Program-made: the position numbers and the translations under genes
Assembly (NCBI RefSeq): GCF_023558375.1
Contig: NZ_CP083761.1
Coordinates: forward strand, 5,473,001 to 5,537,000
Direction of reading: 5' to 3'
DNA length: 64,000 nt
Source: Chroococcidiopsis sp. CCMEE 29
Lineage (GTDB): Bacteria; Cyanobacteriota; Cyanobacteriia; Cyanobacteriales; Chroococcidiopsidaceae
Part shown: in pieces, positions 54,828 through 64,000 of the stretch
How the letters are laid out: every line of letters starts with the position of its first letter
How positions within the stretch are numbered: the first letter of the stretch is position 1
The notes under the pieces: generated by a model
Told to the model about the DNA's origin: nothing
Database searches by the model: none
The model's input: the letters and a program-made list of their open reading frames with translations, nothing else

Positions 54828-55688
54828 TCAGGATTTGCCCTGCATCGAGAGCTGATGAGACATGGAATTGACAATATTGTGGTTCATGCCGCATCGATTG
54901 AAATTGCAGCTAATGCTCGAGTCAAGACGGACAAGCGAGACGCTCAAAAAATGGCGGCGCTGCTTGAGGCAGGACGCTTAAGAGGCAACCGCATCCCCAG
55001 CGAGCAGGAAGAGCAACGGCGAATGCTGACGCGAACCAGACAACAGCTTGTCGAAGAACGAACAGCGATCAAAAATCAAATCAGAATGAAATTTCACCAA
55101 CTCGGACTGATTGAGTATGACGAGAATCGGTCTATGAGCCATAGGTTGGTCAAAGAGCTATTGGGTGGTACAGATTCATCTGAGTTTAGGCTGGTGATTC
55201 AAGCTTACTGGAATATTTGGAAGAAACTAGATGAAGAAATCTGCAATTTGACTGGAGCGATTAAGGAGCAGGCCAAAACAGATCCGCATGACGCAACCTA
55301 CCGTTGGGCACCTGGGGTTGGCCCGCTTTCTGCTCGGATTCTTGCTCCGGAGTTGGGAGATATGTCTCAATTTAACAACGAGCGCCAGTTGTTTTCCTAC
55401 ACGGGTTTAACACCCTGCGAGTATTCTAGTGGCGAAAATATTCGCCGGGGGCATATCAGTAGACAAGGAAATAGCCGATTGAGAGCAATACTAGTAGAGA
55501 GCGCGTGGCGGGCAATCCAGAAGGACAGAGCATTAGGGGAGTTCTTTGAGAGACTGTATCCTCGAACTGGGAAAAAGCGAGCGATTGTTGCTGTTGCTAG
55601 AAAACTGATTGGTCGGATTCGGGCAGCTTTCCACAACCAAGTTAATTACCAAATGGAATATCGAAATTCTAAGGCTCTTACAGCTTAA
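54828..55688 (+). pseudogene. IS110-family recombinase, 5'-truncated
   Basis: About 286 codons remain, from SGFALHRELMRHGIDNIVVH to the natural end NSKALTA. The aspartate of the first DEDD motif is lost. What is left (VKTDKRDAQKMAALL, RMLTRTRQQLVEERTAIKN, GVGPLSARILAPELGD, RRGHISRQGNSRLRAIL) is uninterrupted and closely similar to the intact copy at 41468, with silent and conservative differences. Confidence 0.9.
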
Positions 55689-56007
55689 AGACTAGAAAGG
55701 CGACTGTTTTAGTCAAATTCTTAAAAAATTAACAGCTCATTAGCTCATTTAAGGATGCATCGACAGATTTTGCTGCTGTGACCCCGGCCACATTTCGGTG
55801 AGCGCATTACGACCACGCCTTGATGTTTGAGGCGCAGCTCCCTTCACAACGAACGAGGAAAGTGTAGCACTGTTACGACAGTGACTACGAATGACTGATT
55901 GTCGAGAAGGTCCTTGAATCAAGCTATATCTACTTGGAACAGGATGTGGGATGAGTAATGATGATGGAGCTGATTGTAATAAATCCCCTTGACAATCCAC
56001 ATGACTG
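55689..56007 (+). ncRNA. Right-end noncoding region, candidate bridge RNA (copy 2)
   Basis: Aligns by eye over its whole length with 42539-42849; the longest identical blocks include CACAACGAACGAGGAAAGTG and ACTACGAATGACTGATTGTC. A direct repeat (AGCTCATT twice near 55734-55750) and single-base changes distinguish it. Conservation without coding capacity is what a structural RNA would show. Confidence 0.5.
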
Positions 56008-56138
56008 AATTGTGGAGTTATGTTGGCAAGAAGAGCAATCCGAGATGGCTTTGGCATGCAATTGACCGCAGCAGCGGTCAGGTGTTGGCATATGTATTTG
56101 GTAGGCGCAATGACGAAGCGTTTCTTCAACTTAAGAGG

Positions 56139-57444
56139 CTTAGTGGTGCAGAAAAGTCTTGAAAGTCCTACTATAGCTGGAGTCTCAAATGAGACAGGGG
56201 TAGCTTGAAGGGGGCATTCCATGAGACGCTTAAGTTCCCCAACTCAAAGCAGTCCTATGCCAACACCCCACCTGTATCGTCAACTACTAGAACAATTGCG
56301 TCAATGGATAAAACCAAAAGACCAACGCCATCTACAAGGGTTTGCAGAGGTGGTTGCCGCGGTCTTGCAATCTGAGAGTGCCTGTCTGAGTCGATGGCTC
56401 CCCTATTTGAGTCACCGGGAGTGCAAAGCCCGCAGTCATATGGAGCGATTAACTTATTTTGTCCACAACGAGCACATCTGTGCTCAAACGTTCGCGTGCT
56501 GCCTTGCTGAAGCAATTTCTCCAGGCCTTTGCTGGGGAGGCTCTCGAATTAACCCTGGACACCAGCGTCCTATGGGACCAGTTCTGTCTGGTCGAAGTGT
56601 GTCTGATTTGGGGAGGACGCTCGATTAGCTTGTCCCAAGTCGTGTTGGAGCATAGCAGTGCCACGGTTGGTTTTGAGCAGTATCAATCCGTGTTGGAAAC
56701 CGTACTCGCTGTATTGCCACCAAACAGCACCGTCACCTTACTGGCAGACCGAGGGTTTGAACATGGCGAATTAATTCGTTGGTTGCAAAGAAACAATTGG
56801 TCTTGGGTGATTCGGGTGAAGTGCGATCTGCAAGTAACGTTATCGACGGGCATCACCTGGAGCGTGGAACAACTCTTGCCACCCTCGGAGCAAGCCTATT
56901 TATTCCAGAATGTCACCGTGTTAGGCCATATTGCTTGCCACCTGGCTACGGCAAAGGTGCCAACCGCTAAGGAGGCATGGGCAGTACTGAGCGATCAACC
57001 TGCCTCGTTGCAGACCTTTGCGCTCTACGGCAAACGCTTTGGCGGGATTGAACCCCATTTTAAGGATTACAAGTCTGCTGCCTTTGAGGTCTTGCGTTCT
57101 CACCTGCGCCATGCCCAGGCACTCACCTGTTTGTTTATGCTGCTCGACACTGCCTCCTTAATCGCTCTAGTGCTGGGGATGCTGCTCGTGCGCTTGGGGC
57201 AACGGGAATGGCTCGATTGGCACACTCAACGCGGTTTAAGTTTTCTCCAACTCGGTTTACGGGAACTTCAACGGTTGTGCTATCAAGGGCAGCCGTTGCC
57301 TAGCTTGGAGGCGTTACCACGCTGCAACCCACCTGCTGCCTGTGCTTCTAAACGCAAACGTGACCAGTTAGATTGCCGAATTGAATTCTCTCGGGTTACT
57401 ACTTTCTCATCTTGAGTCTCAACTGAGTTTTCTGCACCACTAAG
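56139..57444 (+). mobile_element. IS4-family element with 9-bp target duplication
   Basis: 1306 bp. Perfect 17-bp ends CTTAGTGGTGCAGAAAA and TTTTCTGCACCACTAAG. Target duplication CTTAAGAGG at 56130-56138 and 57445-57453. Inserted in an IS1-type transposase gene. Confidence 0.88.
56221..57415 (+). pseudogene. IS4-family transposase, one frameshift
   Basis: First frame: HLYRQLLEQLRQWIKPKDQR, VVAAVLQSESACLSRWLPYL and HMERLTYFVHNEHI. Around 56460-56500 the homology moves to another frame: RAALLKQFLQAFAGEALELT, LDTSVLWDQFCLVEVCLIWG (first Asp), VTLLADRGFEHGELIRWL (second Asp) and FGGIEPHFKDYKSAAFEV with the catalytic Glu, ending at 57415. A single small insertion or deletion explains the break; I see no clear slippery site there, so this is probably a dead copy. 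Confidence 0.8.
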
Positions 57445-57702
57445 CTTAAGAGGTTGCTTTCACCCTTTGGAATCAAAAGATTTTATACGGATGGCTGGGG
57501 AGCTTACCAAAGACATTTACCAGCACAGATGCATGAAGTAGGGAAAAGAAATACCCAAAGGATTGAGCGCAAACATCTCCGACTCAGAATCAGAATCAAG
57601 CGACTTGCCCGTAGGACTATCTGCTTTTCTAAATCTGAGGAGATGCACGCTCTGGTAATTGGGTTGTTCATTAACCGCTACGAGTTTGGATTATCAATCT
57701 AA

Positions 57703-57916
57703 GGGCAAACAACAAATCGACAACATTACCGCGAAAAGTTCTCCCCTCAGCCTGACGCAATCTGCTGCACCCTGGAGTGTGATTGCCACTACAATATCAA
57801 AAGCTGCTAATTCTGCAACAGTAGAAAGAGTGCTCCATTCAGACAAACCGGTAGAAATCAGCTGTCAATTTAAAGAACATAAGCACATGATGAAAAAGTA
57901 GAGCTAAAGATACCTC
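57703..57916. other. Spacer before the amidase gene
   Basis: A frame runs through 57703-57901 (LTQSAAPWSVIATTISKAAN, VEISCQFKEHKHMMKK) but I cannot assign it; it could be the end of a destroyed gene. No ribosome site stronger than GAGC precedes the amidase ATG. Confidence 0.3.
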
Positions 57917-59380
57917 ATGAGCGATTTAGTCTTCCAAAGCACTAGTCAGTTAGCCAAAGCTATCCGGGAGCGCTCTGTCTCAGCTAGAGAAGTGCTAGAG
58001 GCTCATCTGAGTCAAATTGCTCAACACAATCGGGTGCTGAATGCCATCGTCACGCTGGATGAGGAGCAAGCGATATCTAAAGCGTCACAGGCTGATGCGG
58101 CACTCGCTCAAGGAGAGCTATGGGGTCCACTACATGGCGTACCATTCACTGTCAAAGACTTGTTTGATACCGCCGGGGTGCGTACCACCTGGAGCTATCG
58201 ACCTCTAGCTAATTACATTCCACAACAGGATGCCACTGCTGTAGCCCGCCTGCGTAATGCCGGAGCCATCCTCCTAGGCAAGACAAATATGCCCCAGTTA
58301 GCGATAGGTCCTCAATCTGACAGTCCCTTGTTTGGTCGAGCTAATAATCCCTGGAACCTAAAGTACACTCCTGGTGGTAGCACTGGGGGCGGTGCTGCTG
58401 CCGTAGCCGCCGGACTATCTCCCCTAGAAATTGGCAGTGATCTGGGAGGGTCTATCCGGCTACCCGCTCACTTCTGTGGCGTGTTTGGATTCAAACCAAC
58501 AGAGCATAGAGTGTCAATGGCTGGTGCAAGCCCCAGACTCAAAGGAGCGAAAAGAAGCTTGCAGCATATGCGGGTTGCTGGACCTATTGCACGTTCCATC
58601 GAAGACCTACGCCTTGGGCTATCACTGATTGAAGGACCAGACGGTCGGCAATGGTCGGTACCCCCCGTGGTGGCAGAGCCGATGCAAGAGCGCCCGTTAC
58701 GAGAGTGCCGTTTCGCCTGGACCGATAACTTTGGCGGCATTCCAGTCACAGCCGAAACACGGGCTGTAATTGAGAAGCTAGCAGTCACGCTAGAGCAGCT
58801 GGGGTGTCGCGTGGAGCGCTGCAACCCGCCTGATTTTAATTTCACTGAAGCGCTACAGACTTTTGGCGAGATTTGCGGCACCGAGATTGGGATGACAACT
58901 CCTCCTTTAAAGCGCCTTTTGTTGAGTATGGTGTTAAGGGCACGCTCTTCTGGCGAACCGCTATTTCAAGGTTTGATCAAAGGTGCAGCGCTTTCTATGC
59001 GACGGTATGTAGAAGCGCTGGAAAAGCGCGATGCCTTGATTGCTATAATGGAACAGTTCATGTCCGACTGGGATGCCTGGTTATGTCCAGTGGCTCCGGG
59101 TCCGACCTTTACGCACCGCCAAATGAGAAACCCGCTGCTTGGCGAGCCGCTTGAAGTAGATGACCAGAAGCTGCCTTACTGGGTGTGGAGCATAACTTAC
59201 ACTGCTGTATTCAACCTGACTGGAAGTCCGGCAGTGGTGATGCCATTAGCCCGTTCGCAGACCGGTCTGCCCATTGGCGTCCAGGTGGTTGGGCGGCGTT
59301 GGAGAGACATGCAACTTTTAAGCGTGGCAGAGAAGCTCGTTGGGGTAACTGGATTTTTCCAATGTCCACCAGGGTACTGA
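57917..59380 (+). CDS. Amidase (amidase-signature family)
   Basis: 487 residues, full length. Ser-Ser-Lys triad landmarks: Lys in HGVPFTVKDLFDTAG, cis-Ser in GGSTGGGAAAVAAG and the nucleophile Ser in SDLGGSIRLPAHFCGVFGFKP. C-terminal SPAVVMPLARSQTGLPIGVQ and VGRRWRDMQLL are typical. Family members hydrolyse amides to acids and ammonia; the substrate cannot be told, and the lack of gatCB neighbours and the general layout argue against GatA. The only intact metabolic gene between 45.8 and 64 kb. Confidence 0.88.
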   Translation: MSDLVFQSTSQLAKAIRERSVSAREVLEAHLSQIAQHNRVLNAIVTLDEEQAISKASQADAALAQGELWGPLHGVPFTVKDLFDTAGVRTTWSYRPLANYIPQQDATAVARLRNAGAILLGKTNMPQLAIGPQSDSPLFGRANNPWNLKYTPGGSTGGGAAAVAAGLSPLEIGSDLGGSIRLPAHFCGVFGFKPTEHRVSMAGASPRLKGAKRSLQHMRVAGPIARSIEDLRLGLSLIEGPDGRQWSVPPVVAEPMQERPLRECRFAWTDNFGGIPVTAETRAVIEKLAVTLEQLGCRVERCNPPDFNFTEALQTFGEICGTEIGMTTPPLKRLLLSMVLRARSSGEPLFQGLIKGAALSMRRYVEALEKRDALIAIMEQFMSDWDAWLCPVAPGPTFTHRQMRNPLLGEPLEVDDQKLPYWVWSITYTAVFNLTGSPAVVMPLARSQTGLPIGVQVVGRRWRDMQLLSVAEKLVGVTGFFQCPPGY

Positions 59381-59598
59381 AAGGCAAAGGCATGCTTGAC
59401 AAAAGCTTTGGGTTCAAAACGTCGTTGTTTGAGCTAACCAGTCTGCCAGCGATGTCGGCAAATTCTCTTAAGCAGCAACTTAAATGGGTGGCAAGAACTT
59501 TACTTCATTGAGGTGGGGACTGCCGCGAGATGTTCAATCGCGCTAGGCTTGCCGGAGAGTATATCCGTTTCAGCCTGGGTCAAGACCTTGGGTTTCGC
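59381..59598. other. Spacer between amidase and IS701 element
   Basis: No gene, repeat or promoter recognised. Confidence 0.35.
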
Positions 59599-60980
59599 TC
59601 TTGTGTCACTCTAATGAGAAAATAATTAGTGGTAAGTGCTGAAATCTAAGCGCTGTCTATGGATAAGCCCCGTGATGCTCAACCAACCATCAAATTTATC
59701 GACGAGGATTGTGCCTGTTATAAAAATCTGTTTCCAGAAGTTAGAAGCTTCGAGGCATTTAAGCATCTGCATGTCGGAATGATTTTCCCGATTAAGCGTA
59801 AGACTCTACCAGAAATTGCCAAAGTGACTGGGTTATAAAATGAACAGTCGTTGCATTACTTTCTCACCAAATCCCCTTGGTCAACCAAGCAACTGAGAAA
59901 GCAGAGACTATCTTTAATTTCACAAAAATTAAAAGGGAGAAAAATTTTTCTAATTATTGATGAAACAGGAGATAAGAAGAAGGGGAAAAGTACAGATTAC
60001 GTCAGTCGCCAATATCTAGGAAAATTGGGGAAGATAGAAAACTCAATTGTTGCAGTAACAGCTTAGGGATTAATCGACGGTATTACCTTCCCCTTAATTT
60101 TTGAAGTTTACAAACCAAAGGGGCGGCTCCAAGCAGGAGACATCTATCGCTCTAAACCAGAAATAGCCACACAGATGGTGCGAGAGCTTAAACAGATAGG
60201 ATTGGAGATAGAACTAGTATTAGCAGATAGTCTTTATGGAGAAAGTGAAAGTAATTTTTTGGGATGTTTAGAGGAGTTAAAACTCAATTTCACTGTAGCC
60301 ATTAGGAGAAATCATGAAGTCTGGTTGCCCAAAGGGCAAACGGTTCGTTGCAATTGATGGCGGAAATTTGACCGGGCTTTTAGTGATGGAATTCAACAAG
60401 TCCGTTACGTAAGAGAAATCATCTTTGGCAAAAAGAGAAGTCGCAGGTTTTGGGAGGTTACAACAGAGCCGGAAACAATGCCCGACAACTCAACTTGGTA
60501 TGTAATGACAGAAATTCCTGGATTGAACTACAAAGATGTTAGGAATTTATATGGCTTAAATCAAAGCAAAAATAAATTGGGGTGGGCAGCTTTTCGTCTC
60601 ACTCAATATCAAAATATTGAAAAGTGGTGGGAAATAGTTTGTAGTGCTTACTTACTCATTAGCTTATTTGCTAATTTTGAGAGAACCTCAGAAAAACACA
60701 CTACAAGTATTTCCGGTTTTAAAGTTAGAGAACTTTTCGGAGAACATCCAGAATGGGATAAAGGAACTGGCTAGAAAAACTGGCTCAATAATCTTCGCTT
60801 AATCAGTCTACCGTTCTTCTGTTTCAACCTTATTCTTCCTTGGTTAAAGGTATTTCCCATTCCACAATTATCATTGGGATTTCCTCGCTTAATTGCTTTG
60901 ATGAATTTCTTTCCTAGTGCTGTTCCACAGCCTACTTCCAAGGCAGCTTACCTATTTTTATCTGCTTAGAGTGACAGAAG
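59599..60980 (+). mobile_element. IS701-family element, dead
   Basis: Ends near TGTCACTCTAA (59603-59613) and TTAGAGTGACA (60966-60976), inverted; the outermost bases differ and a 4-bp duplication is not clear. About 1.38 kb, the usual IS701 size. Confidence 0.65.
59659..60969 (+). pseudogene. IS701-family transposase with four in-frame stops and no frameshift
   Basis: One frame of 437 codons: MDKPRDAQPTIKFIDEDCAC, HLHVGMIFPIKRKTLPEIAK, FLIIDETGDKKKGKSTDYVS (first Asp), ELVLADSLYGESESNFLG (second Asp), NKLGWAAFRLTQYQNIEKWW (YREK-like block with Glu) and LILPWLKVFPIPQLSLGF. It is interrupted by TAA at codon 60, TAG at 136, TGA at 233 and TAG at 372, each at a place where homologues have a sense codon (Ser, Tyr, Trp or Lys, Trp). 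Length and frame are otherwise intact. Confidence 0.85.
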
Positions 60981-61257
60981 CTGTTTACGGAAGCGATAGC
61001 GTCCGTTATGGATGGAAGAAACAAAATTAACAGACACCAAAAAAATCTACACTCTTATTGTGTCCTGACAGTTAAGACCGATCCCCCAATGGTGCTTTCT
61101 CGCCCGTACAGAAGCTTGGTTCTGGGTTGAGACGGTTATGACATTGGTGAAATGGCTACTGCTATTATCCCGTTTAGGAGACTGTATTCATCCGTCAACC
61201 CAGGTCAGGGCGCACTTACAATTGCTAGTATGACTCCTCATTCGGAGGAAGCCTTTA
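60981..61257 (+). ncRNA. Left-end noncoding region of an IS110 element, candidate bridge RNA
   Basis: The exact left boundary of the following IS110 element is not visible. About 190 bases upstream of the recombinase (from about 61065) carry no frame and include CTCC/GGAG with a 6-base loop (61233-61246). In the IS110 branch proper the bridge RNA is made from the left end, and here the right noncoding end is very short, which fits that branch. The first 80 bases of this interval are plain spacer. Confidence 0.35.
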
Positions 61258-62655
61258 ATGATGAAAACACCAAAGTCCAAAACCCGTTTCCATCAACCAA
61301 ATACAAATGAAACTTCTGAGTTAAGACAAATCAATCCAAATGCAGCAGGGATTGATATCGGTTCAGAATTTCACTGGGTGAGTGTACCAAAAGACCGAGC
61401 ATCCGAGTGTGTCAGACGTTTTGGCTGTTATACTGCTGACTTGTATGCCCTTGCAGATTGGCTAGCTGAATGTCGAGTGGAAACTGTAGCAATGGAATCA
61501 ACGGGGGTGTATTGGATTGCGTTGTTTCAAATCTTGGAGACCAGAGGCTTTGAGGTCAAACTTGTCAACGCCCATCACGTCAAAACTTTACCTGGACGTA
61601 AAACTGATATTTTAGACTGTCAATGGCTGCAACAGTTGCACAGTTACGGATTGTTGTCTGGTTCTTTTCGTCCAGAAGATCAGATTTGTGTATTACGAAG
61701 TTATATCCGCCATCGGGATAGTCTCATCAAAAGTGCTTGTGTTCACGTTCAACGGATGCAGAAAGTTCTAACCCAGATGAACGTGCAACTGCATAAAGTA
61801 GTTAGCGATATCACTGGTACTACTGGGATGACAATTATTCGAGCAATTGTTGCTGGAGAACGAAACCCACAAATTTTAGCAGCTAAAAGACATCACCGTA
61901 CTAAACGCTCTGAAGCTGAAATTGCTGCTGCTTTAAATGGTGATTATCGCAGTGAGCATATTTTTGTACTTCAACAGGAGCTACGACTTTACGATGTCTA
62001 TCACGCTCAGATAGCAGCTTGCGACCGACAAATACAAGAGTGCTTGGCTGAATTTAGCGACAAAGTTAATCTCGACGAATCTCCGCTTTCGCAACCAAAG
62101 CATCCCCGCAATAAACCTCAAGGCAATGAACCCGCTTTTGATTTACGTACCCATCTCTACCGAATTAGTGGCGTGGATTTCACTGCTATTGATGGTCTTG
62201 GTATCCTGACGGTGCAAACCATTATTTCTGAAGTCGGTTTAGATCCTACCCGATTCCCAACTGTTAAACACTTTACTTCCTGGCTTGGTCTTTGCCCTTG
62301 CAATCGCATCACTGGTGGTAAAGTTAAACGTTCTCAAACTCGCTTGGTTGTTAACCCTGCTACCAACGCTTTCCGAATGGCGGCACAAACTGCTGGCAAG
62401 AGCAATTCAGCTTTAGGTGCCTTTTATCGTCGCTTACGTTCTCGCCTTGGTACGCCCAAAGCTATTACTGCTACTGCTCATAAGCTGGCACGAATTTTCT
62501 ACCGACTTTGGACAACAGGAGGTAATTATCAAGATCCTGGCATGGATTATTATGAACAACGTTACCAAGAACGAGTTATTAACAACCTCCAAAAAAAGGC
62601 TCTAGCTTTAGGTTTTGAACTCATTCCTCAGCCCGAAGCAAATACGGTTTCTTAG
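61258..62655 (+). CDS. IS110-family recombinase, second type, intact
   Basis: 465 residues, unlike the copies at 41468 and 54828. DEDD domain: NPNAAGIDIGSEFHWVSVP, VAMESTGVYWIALFQILET, LVNAHHVKTLPGRKTDILDC. Long helical middle part, then the Tnp domain: ISGVDFTAIDGLGILTVQTI, FPTVKHFTSWLGLCPCNRIT, GGKVKRSQTRLVVNPATNAF. Full length, no stops; two adjacent Met codons at the start. Only a few bases separate its stop from the next, degraded element. Confidence 0.92.
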   Translation: MMKTPKSKTRFHQPNTNETSELRQINPNAAGIDIGSEFHWVSVPKDRASECVRRFGCYTADLYALADWLAECRVETVAMESTGVYWIALFQILETRGFEVKLVNAHHVKTLPGRKTDILDCQWLQQLHSYGLLSGSFRPEDQICVLRSYIRHRDSLIKSACVHVQRMQKVLTQMNVQLHKVVSDITGTTGMTIIRAIVAGERNPQILAAKRHHRTKRSEAEIAAALNGDYRSEHIFVLQQELRLYDVYHAQIAACDRQIQECLAEFSDKVNLDESPLSQPKHPRNKPQGNEPAFDLRTHLYRISGVDFTAIDGLGILTVQTIISEVGLDPTRFPTVKHFTSWLGLCPCNRITGGKVKRSQTRLVVNPATNAFRMAAQTAGKSNSALGAFYRRLRSRLGTPKAITATAHKLARIFYRLWTTGGNYQDPGMDYYEQRYQERVINNLQKKALALGFELIPQPEANTVS

Positions 62656-62660
62656 GAGAG

Positions 62661-63899
62661 CTATAAAGACAGCCAACTCATCCCCTTATTCTTCTGCCGA
62701 GACCCAATTGCCAAATCTAAGCCCTTTTCGGCGCGTCCGCTACCTATAGTTTTACCAGCTTGACTCCGGCGTTTGTAGTTGATAATTTCGTGTTGATGTT
62801 TTTCCAAATAGCCAATCAACTCGTGCCACTTATCGGGATTTCTAGCCTTAAGCTGGTGTTTCAAATATTCAAGAGCAATAGCAGTATTGCCCTGCCATAA
62901 TTGCGCTAGTAAGAATTTTAAATGCTTTACTTTCTCAAGCTTATTGGCAGCAATCATGGACATCATCTCTCGAAACTTCTTGCTCAGGTGATACCAATCT
63001 AAAATGATGGTAACTGCTACACAAGAAATAGTGAGAAACCGATGACGGATAGTTCTGGCTCCATCAGTAATTGCTACTAAATTTAATGGGAAAGTTTGAC
63101 TTCCATACTCTTGGATGACTTTAGCTTTAACAATACGAGCTAAATTTAGTAAATCTTCACCTTGTGTATTAATAGGAGCGGCTATGTACTCAAATCCAGC
63201 AGTCGCTTTTTGTAGAATGACAATATCTGTAGTAATAGCTGGAGTTTTATTGCTTATATGCTTTTGGCTCTTATCTTCATCTTTTGCCTCTTGGCGTTCG
63301 GTTTTTTGACGCAATGACCTTGAATCCCATCATCAAATACAAGAATTTCTTTTTCTTGAGGATTGTAAATATCTACAATGGGATTCACTGGGAGCACATC
63401 ATCGTTATTTTCAGCTAAAGTTGCTCTGGTACTTTTGTAAATCTCTGGGCTAATTTCTAGGGCTTTAGCACTTACAATTTGCCCAATATTCCGGTTACTT
63501 AATAACCTTTCTCTACTGGTTCGCTCCACTAAAAGAGCTACTTCTTCATAGCTCATACGATTGCTATAGTAGCTACATAGCTCTTGCAATCTTGAACTCA
63601 CATAGCCTTTTTGCAATTCGTTTGTTAAAGTCAAATAGTTTGTTTCTCGTGCATCAAATTGGTATTTTTGTAAACAGAACACGAACTTTCCGTGTAACGC
63701 CTTAATCCACACCAGTCGTGTGCCGTTACAACTGGCTTTCTGGTTTTTTTATCTCTTGGGTAAACTGCTTTTGAGCCTCAGTTAACAAGCTGGCTTCTAT
63801 TTCTGGCAGTGCTTGTCGTTTCCATGTCTCCACTGCTCCCTCAATGTCATCCAAGCTTTGAGTCCCTAAATCTATTTCATGTGGAGCAAGTTGGCTCAT
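62661..63899 (-). pseudogene. ISKra4-like transposase, frameshifted
   Basis: Three frames in series on the minus strand. From ATG 63899: SQLAPHEIDLGTQSLDDIEG and LPEIEASLLTEAQKQFTQEI; after a shift near 63725, WIKALHGKFVFCLQKYQFD, GYVSSRLQELCSYYSNRMSY and PQEKEILVFDDGIQG (first Asp); after a shift near 63305, RQKTERQEAKDEDKSQKH, TFPLNLVAITDGARTIRHRF (second Asp), IILDWYHLSKKFREMMSM and AGKTIGSGRAEKGLDLAIGS (Glu). The triad and the DWYHLSKK block resemble ISKra4. Not the same subgroup as the copy at 39984. Element ends were not identified; the right one may lie beyond the window. Confidence 0.72.
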
Positions 63900-64000
63900 G
63901 ATATTCCCTGCTTCCAGAGCGAATCACAATTTCCACTTTTGCTCTCATACTTAACTCCTGCTGCCGTTCGCTCCTACCCTTTTAGAGCTGTTCTCTCAGT
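63900..64000. other. Window edge, probably the end region of the ISKra4-like element
   Basis: 101 bases upstream of the last transposase start; no frame or terminal repeat recognised. Confidence 0.3.

Larger units (their letters stand above)
54828..56007 (+). mobile_element. IS110-family element, copy 2 (left part lost)
   Basis: Same element as at 41384, lacking the left end and the first 65-70 codons where the IS1595 element now lies. The right junction is again GACTG|AATTGTGG at 56007/56008, inside an IS1-type transposase gene. Confidence 0.85.
56008..57702 (+). pseudogene. IS1-type transposase C-terminal part, split by an IS4 element
   Basis: From the IS110 junction: ELWSYVGKKSNPRWLWHAID, SGQVLAYVFGRRNDEAFLQLKR, then the IS4 element, then (57445 on) LKRLLSPFGIKRFYTDGWGA, KRNTQRIERKHLRLRIRIKR and FSKSEEMHALVIGLFINRYE to the stop at 57700. 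Removing the IS4 element and one copy of CTTAAGAGG gives a continuous frame. The N-terminal half is lost beyond the IS110/IS1595 junction. Confidence 0.82.

Noticed and set aside
52368-60774. Possible stop-codon reassignment (TGA at a Trp in pgl, TGA/TAG/TAA in the IS701 gene)
   Set aside because: All three stop types occur in the IS701 copy, and intact genes in the window use TGG for Trp and normal stops, so simple decay is the better explanation.

Overview
The window is chromosomal DNA of a cyanobacterium. Evidence: many copies of the HIP1 octamer GCGATCGC in the left half, a kaiA-kaiB-kaiC clock cluster, a plant-type zeta-carotene desaturase, a Ycf20-like protein, a D-glycerate 3-kinase of the plant/cyanobacterial type, a Uma2-type nuclease and short heptamer repeats between genes. 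A KaiA reduced to its C-terminal domain and a PatD-like gene point to the heterocyst-forming clade or a close relative; no genus can be named from sequence reading alone.

Left half (1-31.6 kb) is ordinary, tightly packed genome: the end of gltX, two GNAT acetyltransferases, the phosphate uptake operon pstS-pstC-pstA-pstB behind a readable three-repeat Pho box, a double-ATPase peptide transporter subunit, a PatD-like gene, the (p)ppGpp enzyme Rel/SpoT, SelO, a Uma2 nuclease, glyK with ycf20, two GT39 glycosyltransferases, a large hybrid histidine kinase with degenerate receivers, kaiABC, an SRPBCC protein and zds separated by an IS200/IS605-like end pair without a transposase, an A-type Fe-S carrier and a TPR protein.

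Right half (31.7-64 kb) is an insertion-sequence graveyard holding islands of other genes: an operon of (broken) rubredoxin, membrane esterase, SDR and flavin monooxygenase; a large ScyD/ScyE-like propeller fused to an alpha/beta hydrolase; a gene of unknown function; a DUF4278 protein; a dead pgl next to a 5'-truncated class I aldolase; and an intact amidase. IS families recognised are IS1 (at least five copies or fragments), IS6, IS5, IS630, IS701-like, IS4, IS110 (three), ISKra4 (two), IS1595 and IS982, many nested inside each other. Several nests can be undone exactly on paper: removing the inner element and one target duplication restores the outer reading frame.

The most interesting observations are two IS110-type elements sitting at the same site of an IS1-type transposase gene, each with a conserved ~310-base noncoding right end where a bridge RNA would be expected; a 123-bp MITE inside an IS6 transposase; a 100-bp element made only of IS6 ends; and the propeller-hydrolase fusion. 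I did not find a clearly new defence or metabolic system, and no CRISPR array, rRNA or tRNA gene.
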